Shown: piece after piece, positions 50,063-59,470 of the stretch | Layout of the letters: the number at the start of each line of letters is the position of its first letter | Numbering within the stretch: the stretch's first letter is position 1 | Assembly: GCA_028875875.1 (NCBI GenBank) | Contig: JAGWUV010000003.1 | Span: 1 to 64,000, forward strand | DNA: 64,000 nucleotides | From: Bacteroidota bacterium | Lineage (GTDB): Bacteria > Bacteroidota > Bacteroidia > Chitinophagales > Chitinophagaceae | Direction of reading: 5' to 3' | Made by a program: the position numbers and the translations under genes | Notes under the pieces: model-generated | Told to the model about the DNA's origin: nothing | The model's input: only the letters and a program-made list of their open reading frames with translations | Databases searched by the model: none

Positions 50063-50965
50063 CTATACCCATAATGCTTCAGGATATTCTCCTTTTTCAA
50101 CCAAACCATGAATACTCGCTTTAACGCCGGGAGCATCTTCTTTATAGGTTACACCAAACCATTGCGCCGAAGTTGGTACAACTTTAACTACTCCTAAACC
50201 AGATTGAATAAAATGGTTAGTTACAAAAGGAATAAAAAATTCAGCTTTGGGATCACGTATATTTCTATCAAGGAATTTATTAAACAGATCTTCGCATAAA
50301 TTGATCACATTCGGGTGAAAGCAGATATAATTCATACTTACAATAGAGCCGTCCGGCAACTCATTAATAGAAGATTCATCTTCATAACAAATCTTGCCTC
50401 CATCGTTTCTGTAGATTTTAGTCCTTTCATTAATCTCAACTAAATTCCCCGCAGCATCAACCTTACAAACACCCCTGCTTACACTTCCATTTTCGCTGAG
50501 TGTTTTAGCAAGTTCATAACCTACGATACAGTATGTTTTTTCATTCACATCCTGTGTTAAAAACTGGTACGCTTTCTCAAAAGCATCTTTCCCGTAAAAA
50601 TCATCTGCATTAATTACAGCAAATGGCTCATTTACTTTTCCCTTACAACACAATACCGCATGACCCGTTCCCCAGGGCTTTTTTCTTTCTGCAGGAATAA
50701 CCCTGTTACCAACGAAAGATTCTAACGACTGGTACACATAATCGGTAGCGATTTTCCCTTTTAACTTTGGCTCAAACTTTTCTTTAAAGGCCTCTGCAAA
50801 TTCTTCACGGATAATAAAAACTACTTTTCCAAAACCTGCCCGTATAGCATCGTAAATTGAATAATCCATAATCGTTTCACCACTGGGTCCAAATGCTTCT
50901 ACCTGTTTCATTGAACCATAGCGGCTTGCCATACCTGCTGCCAAGATCACCAATGTTGGTTGCAT
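50063..50965 (-). CDS. Sugar-phosphate nucleotidyltransferase family protein
   Basis: 300 residues from ATG 50965. The GT-A-like fold begins LVILAAGMASRYGSMKQVEA, i.e. LAAGxxxRxGxxKQ, followed by GETIMDYSIYDA, PWGTGHAVLCC and VINADDFYGKDAF (metal-binding Asp pair). These residues fit NTP:sugar-1-phosphate transfer; the exact nucleotide and sugar cannot be set. An upstream in-frame ATG at 51016 adds 17 residues before the glycine loop and is not favoured. It is not in an evident sugar cluster. Confidence 0.85.
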   Translation of the reverse strand: MQPTLVILAAGMASRYGSMKQVEAFGPSGETIMDYSIYDAIRAGFGKVVFIIREEFAEAFKEKFEPKLKGKIATDYVYQSLESFVGNRVIPAERKKPWGTGHAVLCCKGKVNEPFAVINADDFYGKDAFEKAYQFLTQDVNEKTYCIVGYELAKTLSENGSVSRGVCKVDAAGNLVEINERTKIYRNDGGKICYEDESSINELPDGSIVSMNYICFHPNVINLCEDLFNKFLDRNIRDPKAEFFIPFVTNHFIQSGLGVVKVVPTSAQWFGVTYKEDAPGVKASIHGLVEKGEYPEALWV

Positions 50966-51036
50966 ACTTTTTATTTTAATCTTTGCGAAGCTAAATGATA
51001 GCCGTAAACCATCCAATAAATTTATAATAAGCTTTT

Positions 51037-51933
51037 ATGACCTTTCTGCATTTTGAGGAAATATACAATCATCCTATTGCAATAAAATCGGCTATTGGGG
51101 ATGTAATTTCACTAAATGTAGTGAGGCTTGACAAAGTACACCAAATCGTAAGCGGAAATAAATGGTTTAAACTTAAATACTACCTGGAGGAAGCATTACA
51201 AAATAAGTATTCAACCATTGCTACCTGGGGAGGCGCCTATTCCAACCATATTGTAGCCACAGCTTATGCTGCAAAAGAATTGAACCTGGAAAGTATTGGG
51301 ATTATCAGAGGAGAACAACCTCAATTTCCATCACACACATTGCAACAGGCAAAGGAAGCCGGTATGCAGCTGCATTTTGTTTCAAGAACTGATTTCAATA
51401 ATAAATCTTTCATCCAACAAAAATATCCGGCAGAAAACTGTTTGTGGATCGATGAAGGTGGCTATGGCACCCTCGGAGCCAAAGGTGCGGCTACTATAGC
51501 TGAATTCATTCCCAGCAATACCACCCATATCATTTGCGCTGTAGGAACAGGAACCATGATGGCAGGACTTATTCAATCCGCACAACCAAATCAGCAGGTA
51601 ATTGGTGTTAGTGTTTTGAAAAACAATTTATCCATTGAAAATGAAATAAAAGCTTTATTGCCGACAAAAGATCTACAAAAAAAATTTCTTGTTCTACATG
51701 ATTATCATTTCGGAGGCTATGCCAAGCATCCTCCGGCACTAATCGATTTCATGAATGAATTATACCATCGGTACCAATTACCAACTGATATTGTTTACAC
51801 TTCTAAAATGATGTATGGGCTGCTCGATCTTATACGGAAAGACCATTTTCCTCCCGATGCTGTTATTACTGCAATTCACAGTGGAGGCCTGCAGGGCAAT
51901 GGTTCATTATCACAAGGCATATTATCATTTTAA
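51037..51933 (+). CDS. ACC deaminase / D-cysteine desulfhydrase family PLP enzyme
   Basis: 298 residues, fold type II PLP. LDKVHQIVSGNKWFKLKYYL holds the PLP lysine (SGNKWFK), WGGAYSNHIVATAYAAKE the cofactor side, then DEGGYGTLGAKGA, AVGTGTMMAGLI (phosphate-binding glycine loop) and ITAIHSGGLQGN. Family members cleave D-cysteine to pyruvate, sulfide and ammonia or, rarely, open ACC. Residues to separate the two cannot be judged by eye; desulfhydrase is more common in bacteria. It is followed 29 bp later by a gene for an exported protein with its own promoter box. Confidence 0.85.
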   Translation: MTFLHFEEIYNHPIAIKSAIGDVISLNVVRLDKVHQIVSGNKWFKLKYYLEEALQNKYSTIATWGGAYSNHIVATAYAAKELNLESIGIIRGEQPQFPSHTLQQAKEAGMQLHFVSRTDFNNKSFIQQKYPAENCLWIDEGGYGTLGAKGAATIAEFIPSNTTHIICAVGTGTMMAGLIQSAQPNQQVIGVSVLKNNLSIENEIKALLPTKDLQKKFLVLHDYHFGGYAKHPPALIDFMNELYHRYQLPTDIVYTSKMMYGLLDLIRKDHFPPDAVITAIHSGGLQGNGSLSQGILSF

Positions 51934-51948
51934 AAACATTCAGCCTCT

Positions 51949-51956
51949 TATATTTG
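51949..51956 (+). promoter_or_regulatory. -7 box 6 nt before a start codon
   Basis: TATATTTG ends 6 nt before ATG 51963; the transcript would start at or next to the ATG. Confidence 0.5.
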
Positions 51957-51962
51957 CTTTCG

Positions 51963-52811
51963 ATGAGAAAAATCCGCCTTCATTTTTATGCAATTCTTGT
52001 GATCACCCTATTTCTTTCTTTCAAAGGAATGGCGCAAGACACTTTGCCCAATTTTACCATTCACCAGCTAACAAAAGAAAAAAAACAGATCAGCTGGATC
52101 AACCCCTATTCCAATTGTATACAATTGGTTGTTCAGCGTTCTTATGATAGCACCAAACTTTTTACAAGTATTTATTCTGCTCAGTCTCCTGCCCTGCCGC
52201 AGAATGGTTTTGTAGATAATGTATCTTCTTCCAGAAAAGTATTCTACCGAATATTTTATGTTTTGGAAGACGGTAAGTATTTCTTCACAAAATCAAAATC
52301 ATCTTTACCATCCAACACATCCAATATTACCGATGCAGGTAATATTGCGGTGAACAATGATATGATGAATAACAAGCCTGCTGAAAAGAGATTTATCAAC
52401 ATTTATAACAGTAGCAGGGATTCTTTATTGCTGGTACTTGAGGAAGCAGATTTCAAAAAATTCCGGGATTCTATCTCCAGGAAAACTAAAGATACGCTTG
52501 TGGCAAGCGGCTTGGATGAAGTAATGTTAAAAAAATTCGTTGCCAAACCATCATGGAAACCTTCACAGTTTATTTTTACCAATATAAAAGGGTTTGTAAC
52601 CATAGCTTTATCGAATACCAAGCTGCACAAATACAGGATTGTATTTTTTGAAGAGTCAGGAAAAGAGTTATTCCAGATTAAACAAGTAAAAGAAGATAAT
52701 CTTGTTTTAGATAAAGCCGATTTTCTGCACGCCGGTTGGTTTCATTTCGAGTTGTATGAAGATGATAAATTGAAAGAAAAGAATAAATTCTATTTAGAAA
52801 AAGAATTCTAA
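51963..52811 (+). CDS. Exported protein of unknown function
   Basis: 282 residues from ATG 51963; a signal peptide (residues 1-24, FKGMAQ end). I do not recognise a family. Residues 30-110 look like a fibronectin-III-type beta unit (KKQISWINPYSNCIQLVVQR, RKVFYRIFYVLEDGKYFF), followed by a charged, partly helical part (residues 140-185) and a C-terminal beta-rich part (HKYRIVFFEESGKELFQIKQ, GWFHFELYEDDKLKEKNKFY), which may be a second beta-sandwich. The stop overlaps the stop of lipB on the other strand by 4 bp. Confidence 0.65.
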   Translation: MRKIRLHFYAILVITLFLSFKGMAQDTLPNFTIHQLTKEKKQISWINPYSNCIQLVVQRSYDSTKLFTSIYSAQSPALPQNGFVDNVSSSRKVFYRIFYVLEDGKYFFTKSKSSLPSNTSNITDAGNIAVNNDMMNNKPAEKRFINIYNSSRDSLLLVLEEADFKKFRDSISRKTKDTLVASGLDEVMLKKFVAKPSWKPSQFIFTNIKGFVTIALSNTKLHKYRIVFFEESGKELFQIKQVKEDNLVLDKADFLHAGWFHFELYEDDKLKEKNKFYLEKEF

Positions 52812-53497
52812 ATAAGCTGAACCTTGAATACTTCTTCAAAGTTCCGTTTCACTTTTGCTTTTACATCTTCCATATTCACCACATACCCCAATTCTTTTTG
52901 CAAAGAAGTAACTTGCTTGTTTTGAATACCGCAGGGTACAATATAATTGAAATAATTCAAATCAGTATTTACATTAAATGCAAATCCGTGCATGGTGATC
53001 CAACGGCTGCATTTAATACCCATAGCACAAATCTTTCTTTCCTTTCCTTTCACATGCGGATCGAGCCATACACCGGTTTCACCTTGGCTTCTGTCTCCTT
53101 TTAATCCATACTCAGCCATGGTTAATATAATTACTTCTTCCAGCGACCGCAAATACCAGCCGAGATCTGTGTTGAATTTATCAAGATCAAGTATCGGATA
53201 TCCCACCAATTGCTGCAATCCATGAAAGGTTATATCCCCACCGCGATTGATATGATAAAATTCAATTCCTTTTTCCTTTAGCTCTTCCTCTCCAATTAAA
53301 ACATGTTCTTTCTTGCCACTTTTCCCCAACGTGTATACAGGCGGATGTTCTACAAAAAGAAGATGGTTAACCGTTGTTTCTCGGGTATATTGTAAGGCTT
53401 TTTTCTCAACGTTTTGCTTCAGCAGTACTTCCTGTAAATCCCACACTTCCTTGTAAGAACGAAGGCCGAGGTCTTTAAAAAATACATCTTGTTTCAT
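52808..53497 (-). CDS. lipB: Lipoyl(octanoyl) transferase LipB
   Basis: 229 residues from ATG 53497. It moves the octanoyl group from acyl carrier protein to lipoyl domains, the first step of lipoate synthesis. HINRGGDITFHGLQQLVGYP is the family signature (RGGxxTxH), Lys in RKICAMGIKCSRW and Cys in YIVPCGIQNK form the catalytic dyad, and MHGFAFNVNTDL follows. LipA is not in the window. The start lies 69 bp from the divergent RluA gene. Confidence 0.92.
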   Translation of the reverse strand: MKQDVFFKDLGLRSYKEVWDLQEVLLKQNVEKKALQYTRETTVNHLLFVEHPPVYTLGKSGKKEHVLIGEEELKEKGIEFYHINRGGDITFHGLQQLVGYPILDLDKFNTDLGWYLRSLEEVIILTMAEYGLKGDRSQGETGVWLDPHVKGKERKICAMGIKCSRWITMHGFAFNVNTDLNYFNYIVPCGIQNKQVTSLQKELGYVVNMEDVKAKVKRNFEEVFKVQLI

Positions 53498-53525
53498 GGG
53501 GCGAATGTACAACCAAACAAATGTA

Positions 53526-53559
53526 TTTGAAAACAGAACAGATACTCACTCTATATTTG
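53526..53559 (+). promoter_or_regulatory. Promoter of the RluA-type gene
   Basis: TTTG (53526-53529), 22 bp, TATATTTG (53552-53559), then 7 nt and ATG 53567: a consensus promoter with practically no 5' leader. Confidence 0.65.
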
Positions 53560-53566
53560 CAAACAG

Positions 53567-54625
53567 ATGAATACGGAACCTGAAATAGAACAGCAAGACC
53601 AGCCGGAAGAGCTGTATGAAAGAAAAGCCTTTACGGTTGATAAAGGGCAGGAACCTTTGCGTATCGACAAATGGGTGCAGATGCGTATCGAAGGGGCTAC
53701 CCGTAATAAAATTCAGCAAGGTATAGATGCCGGTTTTCTTACGGTGAACGGTAAGATTGTGAAGAGCAATTATAAAGTAAAACCGGGTGATGAAATTGTG
53801 TTGATGAGCTTCATCAACCCTGATCATACGGAAATCAAACCGGAAAATATTCCTTTGAACATTGTGTATGAGGATGATGATGTGATGGTGATTAATAAGC
53901 CGCCTAACATGGTAGTTCATCCGGGTGTTGGCAACTATAGCGGTACCTTATTAAATGGCGTTGCCTATCATTTGATGCAACAAAACCCATCCGTTACTGA
54001 AGATGAATTACCACGTTACGGATTGGTACATCGCATTGATAAAAACACAACAGGATTAATTGTATTGGCCAAAACAGCAGATGCGGCCGCACATTTAGCA
54101 AAACAATTCTTTAACCATACCGTTCAAAGAAAGTATGTAGCATTGGTTTGGGGAAATATTGAACAAGAGGAAGGAACTATTGTGGCACATATTGCACGCC
54201 ATCATCAACACAGAAAAATGTTTGCCGCCTACCCCGAAGGAGAAACGGGGAAACATGCCATTACCCACTACCGGGTATTGGAAAGATATAATTATGTAAC
54301 CCTGGTAGAATGTGTACTCGAAACAGGTCGCACCCACCAGATACGAGTACACATGAAACATATTGGTCACACTTTATTCAACGATTGGGAATATGGTGGC
54401 GACAGAATTTTAAAAGGAACGATTTATACCAAATACAAACAGTTTGTTGACAATTGTTTTGAGGTTTGTCCACGTTGTGCCTTACATGCCAAAACATTGG
54501 GTTTCGTTCATCCAAAAACAAAGAAAGAAATATTCTTTGATACAGCATTACCCGATGACATGCAACAACTGATAGACAAGTGGAAACGTTATGTGTCTTT
54601 CGTAAAACCTTCTACCGTTGAGTGA
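53567..54625 (+). CDS. RluA-family pseudouridine synthase
   Basis: 352 residues. Residues 30-90 are an S4 RNA-binding domain (LRIDKWVQMRIEGATRNKIQ, GIDAGFLTVNGKIVKSNYKV). The catalytic domain has LVHRIDKNTTGLIVLAKT with the essential Asp in HRIDK, RKYVALVWG and LETGRTHQIRVHMKH. The protein isomerises uridines, most likely in 23S rRNA as RluD does. The stop overlaps the FkbM gene by 8 bp. Confidence 0.92.
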   Translation: MNTEPEIEQQDQPEELYERKAFTVDKGQEPLRIDKWVQMRIEGATRNKIQQGIDAGFLTVNGKIVKSNYKVKPGDEIVLMSFINPDHTEIKPENIPLNIVYEDDDVMVINKPPNMVVHPGVGNYSGTLLNGVAYHLMQQNPSVTEDELPRYGLVHRIDKNTTGLIVLAKTADAAAHLAKQFFNHTVQRKYVALVWGNIEQEEGTIVAHIARHHQHRKMFAAYPEGETGKHAITHYRVLERYNYVTLVECVLETGRTHQIRVHMKHIGHTLFNDWEYGGDRILKGTIYTKYKQFVDNCFEVCPRCALHAKTLGFVHPKTKKEIFFDTALPDDMQQLIDKWKRYVSFVKPSTVE

Positions 54626-55355
54626 ACAATCTATTATAAAAAGAATTGTCAAACAGATCATTAAAATCTTTCCTGTTGGTTTAACAGAAAACGAAAGAAT
54701 AGACAGGCTCACAAATAAAGTAATCAGCAGAGTTAGCAGTGCAGAGAGTATTTTTATAGACGTAGGCGCTCACAAAGGAAAAATTTTGAGGCTAATGCAC
54801 AAAGCGGCACCTCATCATAAACATTATGCTTTTGAGCCAATAGATGAGTTATACAATATGCTGGAAGCGAAATATGGTAGTATAGCTCATATTTATAAAA
54901 TTGCTCTTTCTGATCAAAAAAATCTAGCACCTTTTAACCTCGTGGTAACCGATATGGCATATAGCGGCTTACAAAAAAGGGCTTATGATAAACCTGAGAA
55001 GGATGTGGCGATTCTAGTGGAGACCGATCTACTTGATAACATAATCCCATCTTCAAAAAAAATTGCCCTGTTGAAGATAGATGTGGAAGGTGGAGAAATG
55101 CTGGTATTAAAGGGGGCAGAAGAAACCATTCGTAGATCCAACCCTATCATACTATTTGAGTTCGGGAAAGCAGGGGCTGAAGCTTATCAAAATACGCCTG
55201 CAATGATGTATAACTATTTCTCAGAAAAGTTAGGATATGAAATATACACTTTACCATCCTGGTTACAGCAACTATCCGCGCTTTCACCAGCCGAATTTCA
55301 GGCGTTTTACGAATCTGGAGAAGTATACTTTTTTCTCGCAGCACCATCAAAATGA
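54618..55355 (+). CDS. FkbM-family methyltransferase
   Basis: 245 residues starting at TTG 54618; no other usual start is in frame before the domain. SAM motif I is FIDVGAHKGKILRLM (about 46-60), followed by YAFEPIDELYNML, then KIALLKIDVEGGEMLVLKGA (20 residues), the FkbM hallmark with LKIDVEGxE. Members methylate hydroxyl groups on sugars or polyketides. It overlaps the pseudouridine synthase gene by 8 bp in another frame and so may be translated from the same message; a shared function is not evident. Confidence 0.82.
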   Translation: MSEQSIIKRIVKQIIKIFPVGLTENERIDRLTNKVISRVSSAESIFIDVGAHKGKILRLMHKAAPHHKHYAFEPIDELYNMLEAKYGSIAHIYKIALSDQKNLAPFNLVVTDMAYSGLQKRAYDKPEKDVAILVETDLLDNIIPSSKKIALLKIDVEGGEMLVLKGAEETIRRSNPIILFEFGKAGAEAYQNTPAMMYNYFSEKLGYEIYTLPSWLQQLSALSPAEFQAFYESGEVYFFLAAPSK

Positions 55356-55386
55356 TATAATTCCGCTCCTATAAAAAAGCACTTTA

Positions 55387-55394
55387 TATATTTG
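55387..55394 (+). promoter_or_regulatory. -7 box of bioB promoter
   Basis: TATATTTG, 18 nt before ATG 55413; it overlaps an upstream in-frame TTG (55392), which therefore cannot be the start. Confidence 0.5.
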
Positions 55395-55412
55395 CTCATC
55401 AATTTGAAAAAT

Positions 55413-56411
55413 ATGCAACAAGATATTCGTACCAACTGGACTATTGAGGAGATCAAAGAAATATACAATGCCCCCCTATTAGAACTCATTTTCCGTGCTG
55501 CTTCTTTGCACAGAAAATACAATGATACTGCAGAAGTACAGGTATGTACATTGTTAAGCATAAAAACAGGTGGCTGCTCTGAAGATTGCGCCTACTGCCC
55601 ACAAGCTGCCCGCTACGATACCGGTATAGGAGTTCAGGCTTTGATGAAAAAAGAAGAAGTATTATCCTACGCACAAAAAGCAAAAGATGCCGGAAGTACA
55701 AGGTTCTGTATGGGTGCAGCCTGGAGAGAAGTAAGGGACAATAAAGATTTTGACCGCGTACTGGATATGGTAAAAGGAGTGAATGAATTAGGCATGGAAG
55801 TATGTTGTACGCTAGGCATGCTAACAGAAGAGCAAGCCAGAAAATTGGCAGATGCAGGCTTGCACGCCTATAATCATAACTTGGATACCAGCTCTGAGCA
55901 TTATTCAGAAATCATTACCACAAGAACCTACGAAGACAGACTCAAAACACTAGATAATGTTCGCAAAGCAGGCGTAACGGTTTGTTGTGGTGGTATTATT
56001 GGTTTAGGAGAAACACATGAAGACAGGATCAAAATGTTACATACTTTATCTACAATGCAAAAACATCCTGACAGTGTTCCTATCAACGCATTGGTTCCCA
56101 TAAAAGGTACTCCGTTAGAACACAACAGGAAAGTAGACATTTGGGATATGGTAAGAATGATCGCTACTGCGAGAATATTAATGCCTGCAACCATGGTTCG
56201 TTTAAGTGCCGGAAGAACAGATATGAGTGTTGCCGAGCAAGCACTGTGCTTTATGGCCGGAGCCAATTCTATATTTGCGGGTGATAAATTATTAACCACT
56301 CCAAACCCTTCATTCGATGAGGATAATGCCATGTTTGAATTGCTTGGATTGAAACCTAGAGTTGCTTTCAAGGAAGAAAAACAATACCTCCACGAAATGA
56401 TCGAAGCTTAA
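55413..56411 (+). CDS. bioB: Biotin synthase
   Basis: 332 residues from ATG 55413. A radical SAM enzyme that inserts sulfur into dethiobiotin. [16 protein letters not shown] carries the CxxxCxxC cluster for the 4Fe-4S; the second (2Fe-2S) cluster ligands are found in [20 protein letters not shown] and [13 protein letters not shown], with the late Arg in VRLSAGR. bioF, bioA and bioD are not adjacent, so the pathway is split in this genome unless the alpha-oxoamine synthase at 22.2 kb takes part. It has its own terminator. Confidence 0.95.
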   Translation: MQQDIRTNWTIEEIKEIYNAPLLELIFRAASLHRKYNDTAEVQVCTLLSIKTGGCSEDCAYCPQAARYDTGIGVQALMKKEEVLSYAQKAKDAGSTRFCMGAAWREVRDNKDFDRVLDMVKGVNELGMEVCCTLGMLTEEQARKLADAGLHAYNHNLDTSSEHYSEIITTRTYEDRLKTLDNVRKAGVTVCCGGIIGLGETHEDRIKMLHTLSTMQKHPDSVPINALVPIKGTPLEHNRKVDIWDMVRMIATARILMPATMVRLSAGRTDMSVAEQALCFMAGANSIFAGDKLLTTPNPSFDEDNAMFELLGLKPRVAFKEEKQYLHEMIEA

Positions 56412-56436
56412 TAGACCAACATAGCTGATTATACCG

Positions 56437-56466
56437 AAAAGCAACCTGTTATGGTTGCTTTTTATT
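56437..56466 (+). terminator. Terminator of bioB
   Basis: AAAAGCAACC / GGTTGCTTTT with a TGTTAT loop and T-run, 26 nt past the stop. Confidence 0.85.
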
Positions 56467-56561
56467 TACCATTTACAAATTTTAATCTGGCAGAAACATG
56501 ATTAAGTACACGTTTTTGCATGACAATTATCATTCTGCCCCCTTTTTCCTGTTTCTAATTT

Positions 56562-56581
56562 CGTTAGATTAAATTCTAACG
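56562..56581 (+). promoter_or_regulatory. Inverted repeat touching the ppdK start
   Basis: CGTTAGA-TTAAAT-TCTAACG, a perfect 7-bp inverted repeat that ends 2 nt before ATG 56584. It could be an operator or a small hairpin that hides the start codon. Confidence 0.45.
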
Positions 56582-56583
56582 AT

Positions 56584-59418
56584 ATGGATACCCAACACTC
56601 CGTGGAACTCCTTGAAGCTCCTGCCCAGAAAAATAAACCCTTCAAAAAATATGTGTTCTCTTTTAAAGAGGGGGATGGAAAGAATAAGCAACTCTTAGGC
56701 GGTAAAGGTGCCAACCTTTGTGAAATGACGCAGATTGGTTTAAATGTACCTCCTGGATTTGTAATCTCTACCGAGGCCTGTTTAAATTATTTAGCTGATT
56801 CCCATAAACAATTACCGGAAGGTGTGCTGGCTCAAGTGAAACAAAAAATGCTGGAAGTTGAAAATGCAAGTGGTAAACGTTTTGGTGATCCTAAAAAACC
56901 ATTATTGGTTTCCGTTCGATCCGGCTCTGCCATGTCTATGCCCGGAATGATGGATACTATTCTGAACTTAGGATTGAATGAAGATACCCTCCAGGGACTC
57001 ATCGCTCAAACAAAGAATGAACGTTTTGGTTATGATGCCTATCGTCGTTTCATACAACTCTTTGGCAAGGTTGCACTGGGTGTTCCCGATGAAAAATTTG
57101 ATAAAGAATTTGAAGAGGTAAAACGTAAGGCCGGTGTAAAAGTTGATATTGGTTTAAGTGCTGCAGATCTCATAGAGATCAGTAATCGTTTTTTAAACGT
57201 TGTAAAAGAACATACAGGAAAGCCCTTCCCTACCGATGTTTTCGACCAACTGGAAATTGCTATCAAAGCTGTATTCAATTCATGGATGGGCAAGCGTGCC
57301 GTTGATTATAGAAGAGAATTCAACATCACCCCTCAAATGGCAAATGGCACCGCTGTAAATGTAGTTGCCATGGTTTTTGGCAATATGGGTAACGATAGTG
57401 CCACAGGCGTTGCTTTTACACGGGATCCCGGTACAGGAGAAAACGTTTTCTTCGGGGAATATTTAGTAAATGCACAAGGTGAAGATGTAGTTGCAGGAAT
57501 TCGTACACCCAAGCCCGTTATAGAGCTAAAAACAGAAATGCCGGCACTGTATAAACAACTGGAAGAACTGAGAAATAAACTGGAAAGCCATTATAAAGAA
57601 GTGCAGGATTTTGAATTTACCATTGAAAAAGGAATTCTGTATTGTTTGCAAACACGCAACGGTAAAATGAATGCCACTGCTATGGTACGTACTTCGGTAG
57701 AAATAGCCAAAGAAGGACTCATTACAAAAGAAGAAGCCTTGCTGCGTACTAAGCCAGAAATGTTAGAACAATTACTGCACCCCCGTTTAGATGCATTACA
57801 TAAATCAACACCTTTATCACAAGGCCTGCCGGCTTCACCAGGCGCAGCTTCCGGTATTTGTGTGTTTGATGCCGATAGGGCTGAAACACTAGGTCATCTC
57901 GGCGAAAAAGTTATTCTTGTAAGAGAAGAAACAAAACCGGAAGATATTCATGGATTTTTTGCTTCACAAGGTATCTTAACAAGCCGTGGTGGTAAAACCT
58001 CTCATGCTGCCGTAGTAGCAAGAGGCATGGGTAAACCCTGTGTGGCAGGGGCAGAAGGTATTGAAGTGGATGTAAAGCTTCGCCAGGCTAAAATTGGCGA
58101 TAAGATTTTACATGAAGGTGATTACATAACCATTGATGGCGGTACCGGTTATGTTTACCAAGGCGTTATTCCTACCGTTGACCCCACTTTCAGCGATGAA
58201 CTAAAAACCTTATTATCCTGGGCGGATGAGGCTTCTACATTAAAAGTATTCGCCAATGCAGATACGCCGGATGCTGCACAAAAAGCATTAAGCTATGGTG
58301 CCATGGGTATAGGCCTCTGCAGAACAGAACGCATGTTCAACGCTTCTGAAAGATTACCGATCGTAGTGGAAATGATCTTAGCCAACACAGAAGAAGAAAG
58401 GCAAAAAGCATTAAATAAACTATTACCGATTCAGCGACAGGATTTTAAAGATATTTTACTTACAATGGCGCCAAGACCCGTAACGATTCGTTTACTTGAT
58501 CCGCCAATACATGAGTTCCTGCCTACAGAAGAAGAATTGCGTGAAGAAATACAGCATTTGCGCCACTTAAAAGATACAGCTAGCGGCGTTTCCAATTTAT
58601 TCAACTCTCTGCGCTTATTACATGCGGAAGATCTATTCAATGAACCATCTACCTTACCATTTAACGATAGAGGTGTAGAGCTGATAGATCAAGCCATTCT
58701 TAAAAAAGAACAGATGCTGAAGAAGGTGCATGAACTGCATGAAATAAACCCTATGCTTGGACACAGAGGCGTTCGTCTTGGACTAACCTATCCTGAGATT
58801 TATAAAATGCAGATACAAGCAGTATTAGAAGCAACTGCCGAATGCCAGAAAGTACAGATAGATGTTCGCCCGGAAATTATGGTACCGCAGGTATGTACCG
58901 CTGAAGAATTAGTAAAAGTAAAAGGCTATGTAGATGAGATAAGAGCAAAGATTGAAGAAGAACAAAAGATAAAACTGGTATTTAAATTTGGTACGATGAT
59001 AGAAGTTGTAAGAGCTTGTATGGAAGCCGATGAATTAGCCAAAGAAGCAGAATTTTTCTCTTTCGGAACCAATGATCTTACACAAGCTACATTCTCTTTC
59101 TCCAGGGAAGATGCGGAAAATAAATTTTTGCCATTGTATGCCGAAAAGAACATCCTTCATAATAACCCATTTGAAGTGCTCGATACTAAAGGAGTTGGTA
59201 AGCTAATGAGAATTGCAGTAGAATGGGGCCGCAAGGTTCAGCCTGAATTAAAGATTGGAATTTGCGGCGAACATGGTGGGCAACCAGAGTCTATTCGTTT
59301 CTGCCATCAACTCGGACTGAGCTATGTTTCCTGCTCAGCACCCCGGGTTCCTGTTGCACGTTTAGCTGCAGCACATGCCAAACTGACCTCTAACGATGTA
59401 AAGAGTAGTTCTCTTTAA
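56584..59418 (+). CDS. ppdK: Pyruvate, phosphate dikinase
   Basis: 944 residues, somewhat longer than the usual 870-900 because of about 20 extra N-terminal residues and linker insertions. It interconverts pyruvate, ATP and Pi with phosphoenolpyruvate, AMP and PPi. LGGKGANLCEM marks the ATP-grasp N-terminus, SVRSGSAMSMPGMMDTILNL (20 residues) follows, the phospho-His is in GGKTSHAAVVARGMGKPC, and the PEP/pyruvate barrel has GLCRTERMF, GTNDLTQ and Cys in SCSAPRVPVARLAAAHAK. In Bacteroidota it may serve in gluconeogenesis or PPi-linked glycolysis. Monocistronic. Confidence 0.94.
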   Translation: MDTQHSVELLEAPAQKNKPFKKYVFSFKEGDGKNKQLLGGKGANLCEMTQIGLNVPPGFVISTEACLNYLADSHKQLPEGVLAQVKQKMLEVENASGKRFGDPKKPLLVSVRSGSAMSMPGMMDTILNLGLNEDTLQGLIAQTKNERFGYDAYRRFIQLFGKVALGVPDEKFDKEFEEVKRKAGVKVDIGLSAADLIEISNRFLNVVKEHTGKPFPTDVFDQLEIAIKAVFNSWMGKRAVDYRREFNITPQMANGTAVNVVAMVFGNMGNDSATGVAFTRDPGTGENVFFGEYLVNAQGEDVVAGIRTPKPVIELKTEMPALYKQLEELRNKLESHYKEVQDFEFTIEKGILYCLQTRNGKMNATAMVRTSVEIAKEGLITKEEALLRTKPEMLEQLLHPRLDALHKSTPLSQGLPASPGAASGICVFDADRAETLGHLGEKVILVREETKPEDIHGFFASQGILTSRGGKTSHAAVVARGMGKPCVAGAEGIEVDVKLRQAKIGDKILHEGDYITIDGGTGYVYQGVIPTVDPTFSDELKTLLSWADEASTLKVFANADTPDAAQKALSYGAMGIGLCRTERMFNASERLPIVVEMILANTEEERQKALNKLLPIQRQDFKDILLTMAPRPVTIRLLDPPIHEFLPTEEELREEIQHLRHLKDTASGVSNLFNSLRLLHAEDLFNEPSTLPFNDRGVELIDQAILKKEQMLKKVHELHEINPMLGHRGVRLGLTYPEIYKMQIQAVLEATAECQKVQIDVRPEIMVPQVCTAEELVKVKGYVDEIRAKIEEEQKIKLVFKFGTMIEVVRACMEADELAKEAEFFSFGTNDLTQATFSFSREDAENKFLPLYAEKNILHNNPFEVLDTKGVGKLMRIAVEWGRKVQPELKIGICGEHGGQPESIRFCHQLGLSYVSCSAPRVPVARLAAAHAKLTSNDVKSSSL

Positions 59419-59441
59419 AACCCTTATCCAACCAACCAACA

Positions 59442-59468
59442 CAGGGCCGGCTTTTTAGCTGGCCTTCG
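59442..59468. terminator. Hairpin after ppdK
   Basis: GGGCCGGCT / AGCTGGCCT around a TTTT loop (one mismatch) followed by TCGTTTTAT, between the convergent ppdK and porQ genes. Confidence 0.65.
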
Positions 59469-59470
59469 TT

